Shown here: positions 42,839-50,682 of the stretch, in pieces
How positions within the stretch are numbered: the stretch's first letter is position 1
Layout of the letters: every line of letters starts with the position of its first letter
NCBI RefSeq assembly: GCF_016803395.1
Contig: NZ_JAEVHL010000017.1
Location: 1 to 64,000, forward strand
Source: Micromonospora tarensis
GTDB lineage: Bacteria; Actinomycetota; Actinomycetes; Mycobacteriales; Micromonosporaceae
DNA length: 64,000 nt
Reading direction: 5' to 3'
Made by a program: the position numbers and the translations under genes
The notes under the pieces: generated by a model
Seen by the model: only the letters and a program-made list of their open reading frames with translations
Databases searched by the model: none
What the model was told of the DNA's origin: nothing

Positions 42839-43165
42839 TCACAGTGACGTACCTCCTGCCTCGGTCGGGAACCACACGCGGCTGTGCCGCAGCGGTGTGC
42901 GCTGACCGTTGACCAGCTCGGCGCCTTTGCGTCCGCCGGCGGCGCGGTTGCAGCGCGGGTGTTCGGGTCCGGTGTAGGCGGTGCGGTCGTCGGTGTGCCC
43001 GAGGTCCCAGTCGTCGCCGTGCCGGATCGTGCGGGTTGGTTCGAGGCAGTGGGTGGCGTGGCAGTGGGTGGTGCGTTCGGCCTCGATGGTCTTGGCCCAT
43101 TGGTCGCGGAGCTGTTGGTGTGGGTGCCCGTACCCCCGGGCTGTGGTGCTGCCCTTGGTCGGCAT
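42839..43165 (-). CDS. HNH endonuclease
   Basis: A 108-residue protein. The core reads DLGHTDDRTAYTGPEHPRCN, the H-N-H/N signature of phage HNH nucleases encoded next to terminase and required for packaging in many siphoviruses; CHATHC contributes Cys ligands. ATG 43165. Confidence 0.8.
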   Translation of the reverse strand: MPTKGSTTARGYGHPHQQLRDQWAKTIEAERTTHCHATHCLEPTRTIRHGDDWDLGHTDDRTAYTGPEHPRCNRAAGGRKGAELVNGQRTPLRHSRVWFPTEAGGTSL

Positions 43166-43168
43166 TGC

Positions 43169-43702
43169 TCACCTCCCGGTTGGCTGGTGCAGGGTGACGT
43201 GCCGCCAGCTCCATCCGTTGCGGATGTTGTTGATGGCGGACCGCTTCATGCCGTACTCGGCGGCGAGGTCAGCGTCGCGCTCACCCGTTCGGCAGCGGCG
43301 GTAGATGTCACGGACCTGTTGCTCGGTAAGGCGGGCGTTGGAGCGGACCGGCTGGTGCAGGCCGGTGCGGTAGGCGTGGCGCATGTTGTCCGACTGGGTG
43401 ACCGCTTCGAGGTTGGCGAGACGGTTGTCGGTCTTCACGCCGTTGAGGTGGTTGACCGTGAGCCCGTCGGCCAGGGGCCCGTGCTCGGCTTCCCAGATCA
43501 CCCGGTGCGCCAGGACGGTGTGCTCGGTCTGCCAGTCCTCGGGCGCGCGGAACTTGATCTGGACGTAGCCCCAGCTGTTGGTACGTCGGAAGGGCGCGCC
43601 CTTGACGCCGTGGACAAGGCCGGCGTGGGGGTCGACGCGCCAGGTGCCGTCGGCGATGAGCTGCTGGGCGTGGTCGTAGTGGTCTCGGATAGCCTGCGTC
43701 AT
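43169..43702 (-). CDS. HNH homing-type endonuclease with HTH domain
   Basis: A 177-residue protein. VLAHRVIWEAEHGPLADGLT, then VNHLNGVKTDNRLANLE is an HNH_3 nuclease core, and LTEQQVRDIYRRCRTGERDA with AEYGMKRSAINNIRNGWSW is a C-terminal DNA-recognition helix-turn-helix. This layout is of free-standing homing endonucleases. It is the first gene of the late operon and lies three bases before the second HNH gene. Confidence 0.8.
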   Translation of the reverse strand: MTQAIRDHYDHAQQLIADGTWRVDPHAGLVHGVKGAPFRRTNSWGYVQIKFRAPEDWQTEHTVLAHRVIWEAEHGPLADGLTVNHLNGVKTDNRLANLEAVTQSDNMRHAYRTGLHQPVRSNARLTEQQVRDIYRRCRTGERDADLAAEYGMKRSAINNIRNGWSWRHVTLHQPTGR

Positions 43703-43732
43703 GTCGATCCACTCCTGAGGTGGTGAGACGAC

Positions 43733-43764
43733 GAAGGCCCGGCCGTGGGTGCGGCTGGGCCTTC
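43733..43764. terminator. Hairpin between early and late operons
   Basis: GAAGGCCC (43733-43740) pairs with GGGCCTTC (43757-43764), with an inner GCCG/CGGC extension. It lies just before the late operon, so it probably ends early transcription. Confidence 0.6.
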
Positions 43765-43843
43765 ACTGATGGTGGGGGTGCTACGTCTGGCGGTCGGTGG
43801 TGCTGCCGGGTCGGGGCATGGTCACCTCCCCCGGGTACGCCAA

Positions 43844-43875
43844 CAGCCCGGGAGCCGTGGGGCTCGACCGGGCTG
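43844..43875 (-). terminator. Second hairpin downstream of the early operon
   Basis: CAGCCCGG with GAGCC (43844-43856) pairs with GGCTC and CCGGGCTG (43861-43875). It follows the last early gene on the minus strand and forms a tandem barrier with the hairpin at 43733. Confidence 0.55.
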
Positions 43876-43910
43876 CGGGCAGGGTTCGTCTACCAGTTGG
43901 AGTGATCAAA

Positions 43911-44177
43911 TCATGCGGTGGCCATGATCGTTTCGTCAAGTCGGCGCTTGCGGCCGAGGCCGGAGAGGTACTTCTGGGCTTCGATGTTGGTCGCTGCTTG
44001 GCGTGGGTAGCGGACCTCGGGTCGGCCGTGTCGGTCGCGCATCTTCGCTGATGGGAGGCCGTCTCGTGTGGCCCAGTTGCGGATCATGCCGACGGTGACG
44101 TCGCCTCCGAGGTGCGCGGCGATCATGCGTGCGGTGCCCCAGTGGTCGCCGTTGGCGGGGATCCACTCGTCGGTCAT
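43911..44177 (-). CDS. Small DNA-binding-like protein, last gene of the early operon
   Basis: An 88-residue protein (HWGTARMIAAHLGGDVTVGM, IRNWATRDGLPSAKMRDRHG, VRYPRQAATNI) with the look of a MerR/helix-turn-helix that senses a target site. ATG 44177 makes an ATGA overlap with the DUF6221 gene. As the gene next to the late operon it is a candidate late-gene activator. Confidence 0.6.
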   Translation of the reverse strand: MTDEWIPANGDHWGTARMIAAHLGGDVTVGMIRNWATRDGLPSAKMRDRHGRPEVRYPRQAATNIEAQKYLSGLGRKRRLDETIMATA

Positions 44178-44518
44178 GCGGGCCGCCACTCGTCGCGGTA
44201 GCCGGGCCGGTCGGCGTACGGCAGTGCGTCATCGGCGATCACATCCGCGAACGCCCGGCGCACGGAGAGTAGTTCGTTGCGGATGGCACCGGGGTTGTCG
44301 GCGGCGGCGAGTAGGGCGTTGGTGCGCTCCCAGCGGGCTATGTGCCGCCGCTTGGCGTCCACCTCGGCCAGGGCCCGGGTCCGGCCCCATCGGGTGACGT
44401 GCGCGATCTCCCCATCAGTCAAACGCGGGTCGTCCAACTGAACGTTCGGGCCGATGGCTTGCGCTCCACTTTCGTCGTCGTCGAGCTGGGCGCGTAGCCA
44501 GGTCACCAGGTCAGTCAC
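44174..44518 (-). CDS. DUF6221 family protein
   Basis: A 114-residue protein (TDLVTWLRAQLDDDESGAQA, ARALAEVDAKRRHIARWERT split across residues 5-75) matching the small actinobacterial DUF6221 family, whose role is unknown. GTG 44518 follows GAGGGAGA. Confidence 0.75.
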   Translation of the reverse strand: MTDLVTWLRAQLDDDESGAQAIGPNVQLDDPRLTDGEIAHVTRWGRTRALAEVDAKRRHIARWERTNALLAAADNPGAIRNELLSVRRAFADVIADDALPYADRPGYRDEWRPA

Positions 44519-44532
44519 GGTTCGATTCTCCC

Positions 44533-45192
44533 TCAGGCTGCGGCGAGTACGCCGGTGGTGAGCGGGTGGGTGGGGCCCCAGATGTGGGCGACGTCGGCCA
44601 AGCGGACGGGCATGGTGCACGGGCAGTCGGGCCCGGTGCACACGCAGCTGGTGGTGCAGGTGACTGTCCAGGTGGTGCGGGGTCCGGTGGTGTGGGCGAC
44701 GAGTTGGCGTCGGGCGCAGCGTGGGCAGCGGACGCCGGCGAGGGGATGGCCGTCGGGGTCGCGGCCGAGGGCGTCGCGGATCCGGGTGTCGGCCTCGTCG
44801 AGCCAGAGGGTGATCTCTCGGGCGGTGGTGGGCCGGAGGGTGGGCGCGGCGTGTGCGAGCTGCTGGCCGGGGTCGCCGGCGGGCAGGCGCAGGGCTGCGG
44901 CGAGCCAGGCGAGGGTGGCCGTGGTCGACGTGGCGAGGCGGGCGAGGTGTCCGTCGCGGTATTCGGGTTCGAGGGTGGAGACGGCGGTGCGGCCGACGAG
45001 GTCGCCGTGGCCGCCTTGCCCTGATGGGCCGGGCATGGGTCGCCAGGCTTGGATGGCGCCGGCGGCGGCGATGGTGCGGGCTTCGGCGCGGCGTGTGTCG
45101 CGTTCGTTGGTTACGGCGTTGTCGAGGTGGGTGCGGGCGGCGGCGAGTGACCAGGCTGCGCGTGTGGCGTGGTGGTTGTGCGGGTTGGTCAA
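44533..45192 (-). CDS. Hypothetical protein with zinc-ribbon-like segment
   Basis: A 219-residue protein: helical N-terminal two thirds, then CPRCARRQLVAHT and a Cys cluster (CTTSCVCTGPDCPC) near residues 165-200. The paired CxxC motifs suggest a zinc ribbon. TTG 45192 follows GAGAGG. Function unknown. Confidence 0.6.
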   Translation of the reverse strand: MTNPHNHHATRAAWSLAAARTHLDNAVTNERDTRRAEARTIAAAGAIQAWRPMPGPSGQGGHGDLVGRTAVSTLEPEYRDGHLARLATSTTATLAWLAAALRLPAGDPGQQLAHAAPTLRPTTAREITLWLDEADTRIRDALGRDPDGHPLAGVRCPRCARRQLVAHTTGPRTTWTVTCTTSCVCTGPDCPCTMPVRLADVAHIWGPTHPLTTGVLAAA

Positions 45193-45221
45193 CGCGGGGC
45201 CTCTCGTGTGGTGCGGGTGGG

Positions 45222-45482
45222 TCAGCTCGGCCGGGTATGCGGGTTGTTGGCGGCGGACCGCCACTGCTCGAGCGAGACGTACCGAGCACGACCGCGTTCG
45301 TCGCGCACGATGCCGACGAGGCGGGCCGCGACGAGCTGCCGCAGGATCCGGTCCGTCTGCCCAGAGCTGAGCTTGAGCCTGGCTTGCAGGCCGAACTTCG
45401 TCTGTTCGGACTGACGCTCGATTTCGGCCAGCACTTCGGCACGGCGCGTGCCTGGCTGCGGCATGGCGGCGTCGGCGGTCAC
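45222..45482 (-). CDS. Winged-helix DNA-binding protein
   Basis: An 86-residue protein (AEVLAEIERQSEQTKFGLQA, SSGQTDRILRQLVAARLVGI, RARYVSLEQW), a clear winged helix of the MarR/ArsR-like size class. It is GTGA-coupled to its upstream neighbour. A local regulator or replication accessory is likely. Confidence 0.65.
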   Translation of the reverse strand: MTADAAMPQPGTRRAEVLAEIERQSEQTKFGLQARLKLSSGQTDRILRQLVAARLVGIVRDERGRARYVSLEQWRSAANNPHTRPS

Positions 45483-45691
45483 CACGGGTTGAGCCAGCTG
45501 TCGACGTCGACGGGCTGGGCGGGGTGCAGGCACAGCGGGTGGTGCCGGTACTCGAGGGCGGCGAGCTGCTCCCGGCGGAACGTGGCGATGAGGACGCCGC
45601 CTCGGCAGACGCAGCGGGTGGGGTCGGCGGCAGCGGTTGCGGGTCGCTGGGTGACGGGCCGATGGCGGGTGCGGGTGCGGCTGACGGTCAT
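45479..45691 (-). CDS. Small Cys/His protein
   Basis: A 70-residue protein with CVCRGG early and HHPLCLHP later, a possible zinc site. It starts at ATG 45691 in an ATGA overlap with the true end of the replication-type gene, which supports repairing that gene's frame. Function unknown. Confidence 0.55.
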   Translation of the reverse strand: MTVSRTRTRHRPVTQRPATAAADPTRCVCRGGVLIATFRREQLAALEYRHHPLCLHPAQPVDVDSWLNPW

Positions 45692-46667
45692 GACGCGCTC
45701 CTTCGAAGGTGGGTGAGGCACTCGGCCCCGTTGGTGGTGTCGGCGGCGAGGGTGGTCTTGCCCTCGGCGTGGCAGGGCAGGCAGAACCCGAACCCGCGCC
45801 GGGTGCCGGTCGGCGCGGTCGGGGTGCTCGGGTCGACCAGGCGCAGATTCGAGGTCTGCGCATTCGCGGAATCGCGCGCGCGGTCGTGAGTTGCGGTGTC
45901 AGGTCGTGGTTGTTGATCTGCGTCGTCGGAGATTTCGGTTTCCGAGTAGGTCCCGGGACCGACGTAGTCGGGGCCTGGGGTCGCAGGGGGTCTGGGGGCA
46001 GCGTGCCCCCAGGGATGGTTCCCGGATGGTTCATGGGTGGTTCATGGGTGGTTTGGGGGGCGCTGCGTCCGTGACATCCGGACGCAGAATCCGTGACGTC
46101 CGGATTTGAAGTGCGTGACGTCACGGACGCAGAGTGCGTGACACCCTCGACGGTGCATCCGTCACCATCGATCACCAGGGCCTCGATGGTCCGGCCCGAG
46201 ACGGCCTCGCCCGCCGCGCCGTCGACCGATTCGGAATGACCATGATCAATTGCAGAGGTGGATTCGGCGGCCGACTGCGCCGCCTTCAATCGCTCCCGGC
46301 GGCTCCGCTGACGCTCGGCGTCCTGCGCCCTGCGGCGGGCCACCTTCGAGTCGGCCTCGGCCTGCGGATCGTCGCTGACCCGCTTGGACATGTCGACGTC
46401 CCAGCGGGTCGTCCCCAGGTGTGAGGTGCCCCTGTGGATGAGCAGGCCGGCCTTGCGCAGCCGGGCCTCGGCGCGCTGGATGGTCCGCTCGTCGTACCCG
46501 GTGGCGATGATGAGGGCACCGGGCCCGGGATAGCTGCCGCGGCCGTGCTTGTCGGTGCGCTCGGCGTGGGCGACGAGCACGAACCGGGCGGCCACGTCGG
46601 GTTTCCCGGCGGGGGTGACCAGCATCGGGGCCTCGTAGAGCGCCCACTTCACAGCCTCGTGGCTCAA
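45688..46667 (-). CDS. Replication-initiator-like winged-helix protein, one-base frameshift
   Basis: The N-terminus (EAVKWALYEAPMLVTPAGKP, LIIATGYDERTIQRAEARLR) is the helix-turn-helix domain common to replication initiators of actinobacterial prophages, and a long Ser/Thr/Pro-rich middle follows. As read, the frame enters an Arg/Pro-rich shadow after LRPQAP. The -1 frame continues as DYVGPGTYSETEISDDADQQ, through FCLPCHAEGKTT, to a TGA at 45688 that overlaps the next ATG. One extra base in the plus-strand GGGG at 45970-45973 joins them. Probably acts at the phage origin. Confidence 0.7.
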
Positions 46668-46671
46668 GGTT

Positions 46672-46950
46672 TCAGGGCCTCTTCTTCTTGCGTTGTGACG
46701 GGCCGGCTGCGGCGGTGTCTGCTTTGCAGGTGTCGCAGGTGGCCGGGTACCAGTCGCGGGTGCTACCGGCGGGCCGGTACGGCTTGCCGGGCTTGAGGTA
46801 GCCGCCGCAGTCGCGGCAGGTGCCGACGGGGTGGTGTTGGGCGAGCGCGTCCAGCCACGGCGCGGCGTTGATCGTGCGTCCGGGCAACAGGAACTTGCGC
46901 CAGATGCCGCCGCGGCCGGGGTGGTGGATGAGCGCCGCCTGCTGGGTCAC
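46672..46950 (-). CDS. Small zinc-finger-like protein
   Basis: A 92-residue basic protein with CRDCGGYLKPGKPY and ATCDTCKAD, two CxxC pairs that should bind one zinc ion, and a Lys/Arg tail (SQRKKKRP). GTG 46950 follows GGGAGG and overlaps its neighbour's stop. Probably binds nucleic acid. Confidence 0.65.
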   Translation of the reverse strand: MTQQAALIHHPGRGGIWRKFLLPGRTINAAPWLDALAQHHPVGTCRDCGGYLKPGKPYRPAGSTRDWYPATCDTCKADTAAAGPSQRKKKRP

Positions 46951-47276
46951 GGGCGCCTCCCGGGGTGATCCGGCGTCCAGGCCGCGTCGAACTCGAGCGC
47001 CGAGGCGGGCCAGCGGTCGCGACGCTCGCAGGGCATGTTGACGGTGTGCGGGTCGCAGCAGCCGTGGTTGCGTTCCACCTTGTAGCTGTTGATCTCGACG
47101 CCGCCGCAGATGCAGCACACCCAGGCAGGGATGACCGTGCCCGTTGGGGTGAAGTCGGCCAGCGGGCGTGGGAGGCTGATCCAGCCGCGTTGGTGCTCGG
47201 CGAGTGCGAGGGTGTGCCGGGTGCCGACGGCGCGGGCGGCCACGAGGACATCGAGCGCGAGCTGCTGGGCGGGCAC
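46947..47276 (-). CDS. Hypothetical Cys-containing protein
   Basis: A 109-residue protein with a hydrophobic N-terminal helix (QQLALDVLVAARAVGTRHTL) and WVCCICGGVEINSYKVERNH followed by CC and further Cys. It looks like a small zinc-binding protein. Both ends are coupled to neighbours or nearly so. Confidence 0.6.
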   Translation of the reverse strand: MPAQQLALDVLVAARAVGTRHTLALAEHQRGWISLPRPLADFTPTGTVIPAWVCCICGGVEINSYKVERNHGCCDPHTVNMPCERRDRWPASALEFDAAWTPDHPGRRP

Positions 47277-47279
47277 GGG

Positions 47280-47648
47280 TCAACTCCTCTCCGGGCCGTC
47301 GAGCAGGGCCAGCTGCCCGGTGGCCGCGATCCGGGCCCGCCGGGTGGCGGCCGCCGTCTCGCGGTGGTGGTCACGGTCGTAGTGCAGGTGACAGCCCTGG
47401 CACATCGGCCGGAGGTTCGCCGGGTCGCAGTTCTCCGGCGTGTGGTCGAGGTGCGCGGTGGTGAGGACGACCGTGGAGCCGGTGCCGTACGCCGGTTCGC
47501 CGTGCTGGTTGGGGCAGCGCCCCTGGTGGGTGCCGCGTCCACATTCGCCTTCGCAGGTGCACCGCCAGCCGGCGGCTTCCTTCATGGCGAGGGAGATCGC
47601 CGGCCAGTCGGCGGGGTAGCGGGCGAGGTTCTCGGGGCGGATGGGCAC
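47280..47648 (-). CDS. HNH endonuclease
   Basis: A 122-residue nuclease. CEGECGRGTHQGRCPNQHG supplies a Cys/His metal knot and LTTAHLDHTPENCDPANLRP with MCQGCHLHYDRDHH is the HNH core. It is embedded in the early operon and could be a homing enzyme or a packaging/restriction nuclease. GTG 47648. Confidence 0.8.
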   Translation of the reverse strand: MPIRPENLARYPADWPAISLAMKEAAGWRCTCEGECGRGTHQGRCPNQHGEPAYGTGSTVVLTTAHLDHTPENCDPANLRPMCQGCHLHYDRDHHRETAAATRRARIAATGQLALLDGPERS

Positions 47649-47651
47649 GGG

Positions 47652-47735
47652 TCAGCTCCCCTCGTGACTGCCGTTGGTGGGCTTCTGCCGTTCCCTATCG
47701 CTGGTCGGCCCGAAAACGTCTCGCTCGGCGGTCAT
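47652..47735 (-). CDS. Very small protein (27 aa)
   Basis: It starts at ATG 47735 in an ATGA overlap with the preceding gene and ends three bases before the HNH start; the charged sequence is AERDVFGPTSDRERQK. The tight fit in the operon is the main argument that it is translated. Confidence 0.4.
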   Translation of the reverse strand: MTAERDVFGPTSDRERQKPTNGSHEGS

Positions 47736-47926
47736 CGGCTGATCCCGGGCAGCTCGACGGTGACGACCGGGCGGCCTTCGTCGGCCAGGTCGTCCTCGCA
47801 GGACTCGCAGATGTCGCAGACGTGGGTGTCGTCCGACCAGTAGGCGTCGGGGGCGTCGCAGAAGCACTCGCAGCCGCTGCCCGCGCAGAAGTGGTTGCCG
47901 GCCGCGCAGGATCCACAGACGTGCAC
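47732..47926 (-). CDS. Cys-rich mini-protein
   Basis: A 64-residue protein with ten Cys (CGSCAAGNHFCAGSGCECFC, later CDICESC) and several acidic residues. The Cys spacing implies two or three metal sites. It resembles small rubredoxin/ferredoxin-like or zinc-knuckle phage proteins, without a clear family. Confidence 0.6.
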   Translation of the reverse strand: MHVCGSCAAGNHFCAGSGCECFCDAPDAYWSDDTHVCDICESCEDDLADEGRPVVTVELPGISR

Positions 47927-47929
47927 CGT

Positions 47930-48442
47930 TCAGCCCTCCGCCTGGTCGACCCGGTCGCCGAGCAGGAACATGCCGACCAGGTCGCCGTCACCGGCACGGC
48001 ACTCGTACCGTCCGGGCGGCGGGGCCGGGCAGCGCTTGGTGCCCAGCTCGGTCTCTGCGGCGCGGTTGACGGGGCAGTCGAACAGGCGCGGCCGGCAGGC
48101 GAGCGGGTGCTTGATGGTCCACCCGTCGGGCCGGAACTCGATGATGTGCCGGGGGTCGTCGTCGACCGTGGGTGTCATTCCGAGTGAGGTCAGCACCAGG
48201 GCGACCCGCTCCGTGGTAGCGCGCTCCAGCTCGATGCGCAGCCGGGTCACATCTGCCCACAGGTTGTGGTCGACGCGGAACAGCTCCAGGTCGGCGAGGA
48301 TCTGCGCATCGGTCATGCCCTTGTCGCGCACCCGGTTGAGGGTGTCGACGCAGTGTTCGCAGTCGGGGCCGTCGTGGTATCCGCACGCGGCGGCGAGGGC
48401 TGCCAAGACGGTGGCGTCGGCGGAGGCCGGGGTGTCGGTCAT
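47930..48442 (-). CDS. Hypothetical phage protein
   Basis: A 170-residue soluble protein: helical N-terminal half (ACGYHDGPDCEHCVDTLNRV, then KGMTDAQILADLELFRVDHN) and a beta-rich end with four Cys. No family recognised. ATG 48442 overlaps the stop of a 40-codon gene. Confidence 0.6.
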   Translation of the reverse strand: MTDTPASADATVLAALAAACGYHDGPDCEHCVDTLNRVRDKGMTDAQILADLELFRVDHNLWADVTRLRIELERATTERVALVLTSLGMTPTVDDDPRHIIEFRPDGWTIKHPLACRPRLFDCPVNRAAETELGTKRCPAPPPGRYECRAGDGDLVGMFLLGDRVDQAEG

Positions 48443-48561
48443 CGGTGTCTCCTGAGCTTCGCGGCGAGCAGTCGGGCGCGCCGGGGGCGGATGCGGTGGG
48501 CGCGGATGATCAGCGGCACGACGTGCCGGATGTAGTCCGCGCGCACCCTGCGGTCAGTCAC
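48439..48561 (-). CDS. Small basic protein (40 aa)
   Basis: GTG 48561 overlaps the upstream stop (GTGA) and its TGA overlaps the next ATG. The sequence is basic and amphipathic (DYIRHVVPLIIRAHRIRPRR, then RLLAAKLRRHR). Overlaps at both ends make it a credible gene; it may bind nucleic acid. Confidence 0.5.
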   Translation of the reverse strand: MTDRRVRADYIRHVVPLIIRAHRIRPRRARLLAAKLRRHR

Positions 48562-48773
48562 TCGGTCCGCACCATCGCGGTGAGGTTCGCGACGTCGTCC
48601 GGGGTGAGCGCGTCGAGCTGGATGTCGGCGGCGAACAGCAGCACCCCGGCCAACCCGATCTGCTTGAGGTGCTCGGCGGCCCGCTGCAGGTCCTCAAGGC
48701 TGTGGTCGCCGACGTTGCCGATCACGAGCACGTCGCCGGGCTTGACCAGCACCACGCGTTTCTCGTCAGCCAC
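48558..48773 (-). CDS. Small hypothetical protein
   Basis: A 71-residue protein (RVVLVKPGDVLVIGNVGDHS, LEDLQRAAEHLKQIGLAGVL) with a beta-alpha pattern typical of small actinophage early proteins. GTG 48773 follows GGAAGGGG. Function unknown. Confidence 0.65.
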   Translation of the reverse strand: MADEKRVVLVKPGDVLVIGNVGDHSLEDLQRAAEHLKQIGLAGVLLFAADIQLDALTPDDVANLTAMVRTE

Positions 48774-49122
48774 GGGCGTCCCCTTCCGGGAGGTCGGTCG
48801 GGGCGATCAGGCCGAGCGCCTCGGCGATCGCCTGGACGGTTTCGCACGGGCCCTCACACAGCGGGTCGTCGCAGCCGGCGCACCACGGGCAAGCGCAGTG
48901 GCAGTGCTCCCGGCTGCCGTCGGTCCAGCTGACGATCCAGCCGGCACCGTCGCAGCCCCAGCAGTCCGGGTCGGGGGTGAGCTTCGTGGGCGGGTTAGCT
49001 GGGTGGCAGTCGATGACGCCGATCACCACGGCCCGCAGCAGCGGGTCGACGCCGGGCTGGGTGACGTGCTCGCGGATGGCGTGCAGCGCCTGGTCGTGGG
49101 TCGCGATCAGCAGGTCCGTCAC
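48766..49122 (-). CDS. Cys-rich hypothetical protein
   Basis: A 118-residue protein with a helical start (DLLIATHDQALHAIREHVTQ) and a Cys/Trp cluster, CWGCDGAGWIVSW then HCHCACPWCAGC, with a further Cys pair. The repeated CxxC pairs recall DnaJ-type zinc fingers. GTGA-coupled to its upstream neighbour. Confidence 0.6.
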   Translation of the reverse strand: MTDLLIATHDQALHAIREHVTQPGVDPLLRAVVIGVIDCHPANPPTKLTPDPDCWGCDGAGWIVSWTDGSREHCHCACPWCAGCDDPLCEGPCETVQAIAEALGLIAPTDLPEGDARG

Positions 49123-49553
49123 GGCCGCCTCCGCCTCGCCGCACGACGCGACGCCCGGTTCCCACCCGGCGGCACCTGCCCCATGGCCCGCTTGATTGCC
49201 GCCATGTCGCCACGCCGCCCACCCGGCACCGTCACCGGGGCCGCGTCGCAGCCCGGCTCCCACCGGGCACCGACCAGCCGCCACCGGCACCCCGGCCGGT
49301 CATCGGACAGCGACACCGGCTGGGTGCACCGGCACGTCGCGCCGTCGAGCAGCCGTTCCGCCAGGGCCAGCGCGGCCGCCGTCGGTGAGCGGTGCTCGTC
49401 GGCGATGATCCGGGCACCCTGGTAGGTGGCCACCGCGTACCAGCGGGCCTCTTCGACGGGGCCGTGTTCGTCGCCGGCGTACCCGATCTCGAAGCCGGCG
49501 GCGCCGGCCCGGCCGACGAGGTCGGCGCAGGCGGTCACGATGTCGTCGTTCAT
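49119..49553 (-). CDS. Hypothetical phage protein
   Basis: A 144-residue protein with VEEARWYAVATYQGARIIAD and CRCTQPVSLSDDRPGCRWRL, the second resembling a recurrent actinophage motif, and a basic C-terminal tail (NRASRRAARRRRP). Function unknown. Confidence 0.65.
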   Translation of the reverse strand: MNDDIVTACADLVGRAGAAGFEIGYAGDEHGPVEEARWYAVATYQGARIIADEHRSPTAAALALAERLLDGATCRCTQPVSLSDDRPGCRWRLVGARWEPGCDAAPVTVPGGRRGDMAAIKRAMGQVPPGGNRASRRAARRRRP

Positions 49554-49837
49554 CGGCCGACCACCGGTCCGCCGAGCACCGGGTGCCGGGGGTCATCGCG
49601 CCAGCCCCAGCACGCCGCGCACAGCGTGCCCACGCCGGTCTTCACCGGCATTGCCACGAACTCGTGCCACGTCTGCCGACCGACCAGGATCCCCGACGTC
49701 AACCGCGGGGCCGCCTTCGCAGCCTCCCGGTCCTCAGCGGTCACCAGCGGCCGGCCCCGGCGCCGGTGTCGCTGCCGTCCTGCCGCGGTGCCGCACACGC
49801 CGGTGTCCGTCGGGCCCGCGTTCGTCGTCGTGGTCAC
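49550..49837 (-). CDS. Small basic hypothetical protein
   Basis: A 95-residue protein: an Arg-rich stretch (GRQRHRRRGRPLVTAEDREA) and a later CAACWGWRDDPRHP motif. GTG 49837 overlaps the preceding stop. A nucleic-acid-binding role is possible. Confidence 0.55.
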   Translation of the reverse strand: MTTTTNAGPTDTGVCGTAAGRQRHRRRGRPLVTAEDREAAKAAPRLTSGILVGRQTWHEFVAMPVKTGVGTLCAACWGWRDDPRHPVLGGPVVGR

Positions 49838-50142
49838 GCCGCCAGTCCTTCCTCGAGGGCCGGACGCCGCCCGTGGCGGGCGAGGATCCGGGCAACCTGG
49901 TCTGTGGTGAGGCCGAGCACCGACCCGACCTGCTGGGGCGACCACCGGTACTGGTCGGTCATCCGCAGCACGTCGTCATCGGGTGAGGGCTCGGCGGGGG
50001 TGCGCGGTACGCCGCCGACCCGGAGCAGGTCGGCGGCGTACGCCCGGCGCTGGGCGAACGGCACTGGCTGGATGGGCCGTGCCGCTGGCGGCACGTACCG
50101 CTCTTCCCAGAGCGCCTCGTACAGCGCTTTGCGCGTGGTCAT
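49834..50142 (-). CDS. HTH-containing hypothetical protein
   Basis: A 102-residue protein. The C-terminal segment YRWSPQQVGSVLGLTTDQVA then RILARHGRRP is a helix-turn-helix of the sigma-70 region 4 / MerR kind. It is ATGA-coupled to the BldC-like gene upstream. Confidence 0.6.
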   Translation of the reverse strand: MTTRKALYEALWEERYVPPAARPIQPVPFAQRRAYAADLLRVGGVPRTPAEPSPDDDVLRMTDQYRWSPQQVGSVLGLTTDQVARILARHGRRPALEEGLAA

Positions 50143-50333
50143 GGCTGCGCCGGCTCCCCGGTGAGCAGCGCCTGGATGTCGGCCTCGTAGAACCGGCGGT
50201 GCCCGCCCGGGGTGCGGATGCCGTGCAGCCGGCCGGACGCCGCCCACCGGGTGACGGTCTTCGGGTCGACGCGGAAGATCGCGGCGACCTCGCCGGGGGT
50301 GAGTAGCCGGCCCCGGTCCTGGTTGTCAGCCAC
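50139..50333 (-). CDS. BldC-like MerR-family DNA-binding protein
   Basis: A 64-residue protein consisting of a single domain: LLTPGEVAAIFRVDPKTVTR followed by WAASGRLHGIRTPGGHRRFY. This closely follows BldC of streptomycetes, which binds DNA as asymmetric head-to-tail oligomers. A phage-borne copy could redirect host developmental promoters or regulate its own operon. GTG 50333. Confidence 0.8.
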   Translation of the reverse strand: MADNQDRGRLLTPGEVAAIFRVDPKTVTRWAASGRLHGIRTPGGHRRFYEADIQALLTGEPAQP

Positions 50334-50682
50334 GGCCGGTCACCTCCGCCCGGCGCTGTTCGATGACCCGCGTCCACAGCTCGGTGAGGGCGTCGAACTC
50401 GTCGGCCATCTCCGGACGCGTGCACGATTCGACGTCAAACCCGAACGCGACCGCTTCGTCGAGGGGGATCTCGGTCCGGTAGTAGTTGCCGATCAGCTGG
50501 CCCAGGACGCACCAGCACGGGTCCTTCATCCGCAGCTCGCCGAGGTCGATCGCGCCGCCCTGGTCGAAGCCCTGGCTCGGCCGGTCGGTGCGCCACCAGT
50601 CCGGGATGTGCTCGTCGAGCCACACCACGCCCCGGTCGACGCGGGCCTGCAGCTCGCTGACGGTCATCGTCGGGGCGGTCAC
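50326..50682 (-). CDS. Hypothetical phage protein
   Basis: A 118-residue acidic protein (TVSELQARVDRGVVWLDEHI, WCVLGQLIGNYYRTEIPLDE). The family is recurrent in actinophages in my judgement, but has no known role. GTG 50682 overlaps the previous stop. Confidence 0.65.
   Translation of the reverse strand: MTAPTMTVSELQARVDRGVVWLDEHIPDWWRTDRPSQGFDQGGAIDLGELRMKDPCWCVLGQLIGNYYRTEIPLDEAVAFGFDVESCTRPEMADEFDALTELWTRVIEQRRAEVTGRG

Noticed and set aside
42022..43214. A 352-codon minus-strand open frame across the HNH, small and terminase small-subunit genes
   Set aside because: It is Arg/Pro-rich except for its final part, which belongs to the small-terminase region in another frame; the Cys-motif protein starting at 42420 fits the terminase overlap.
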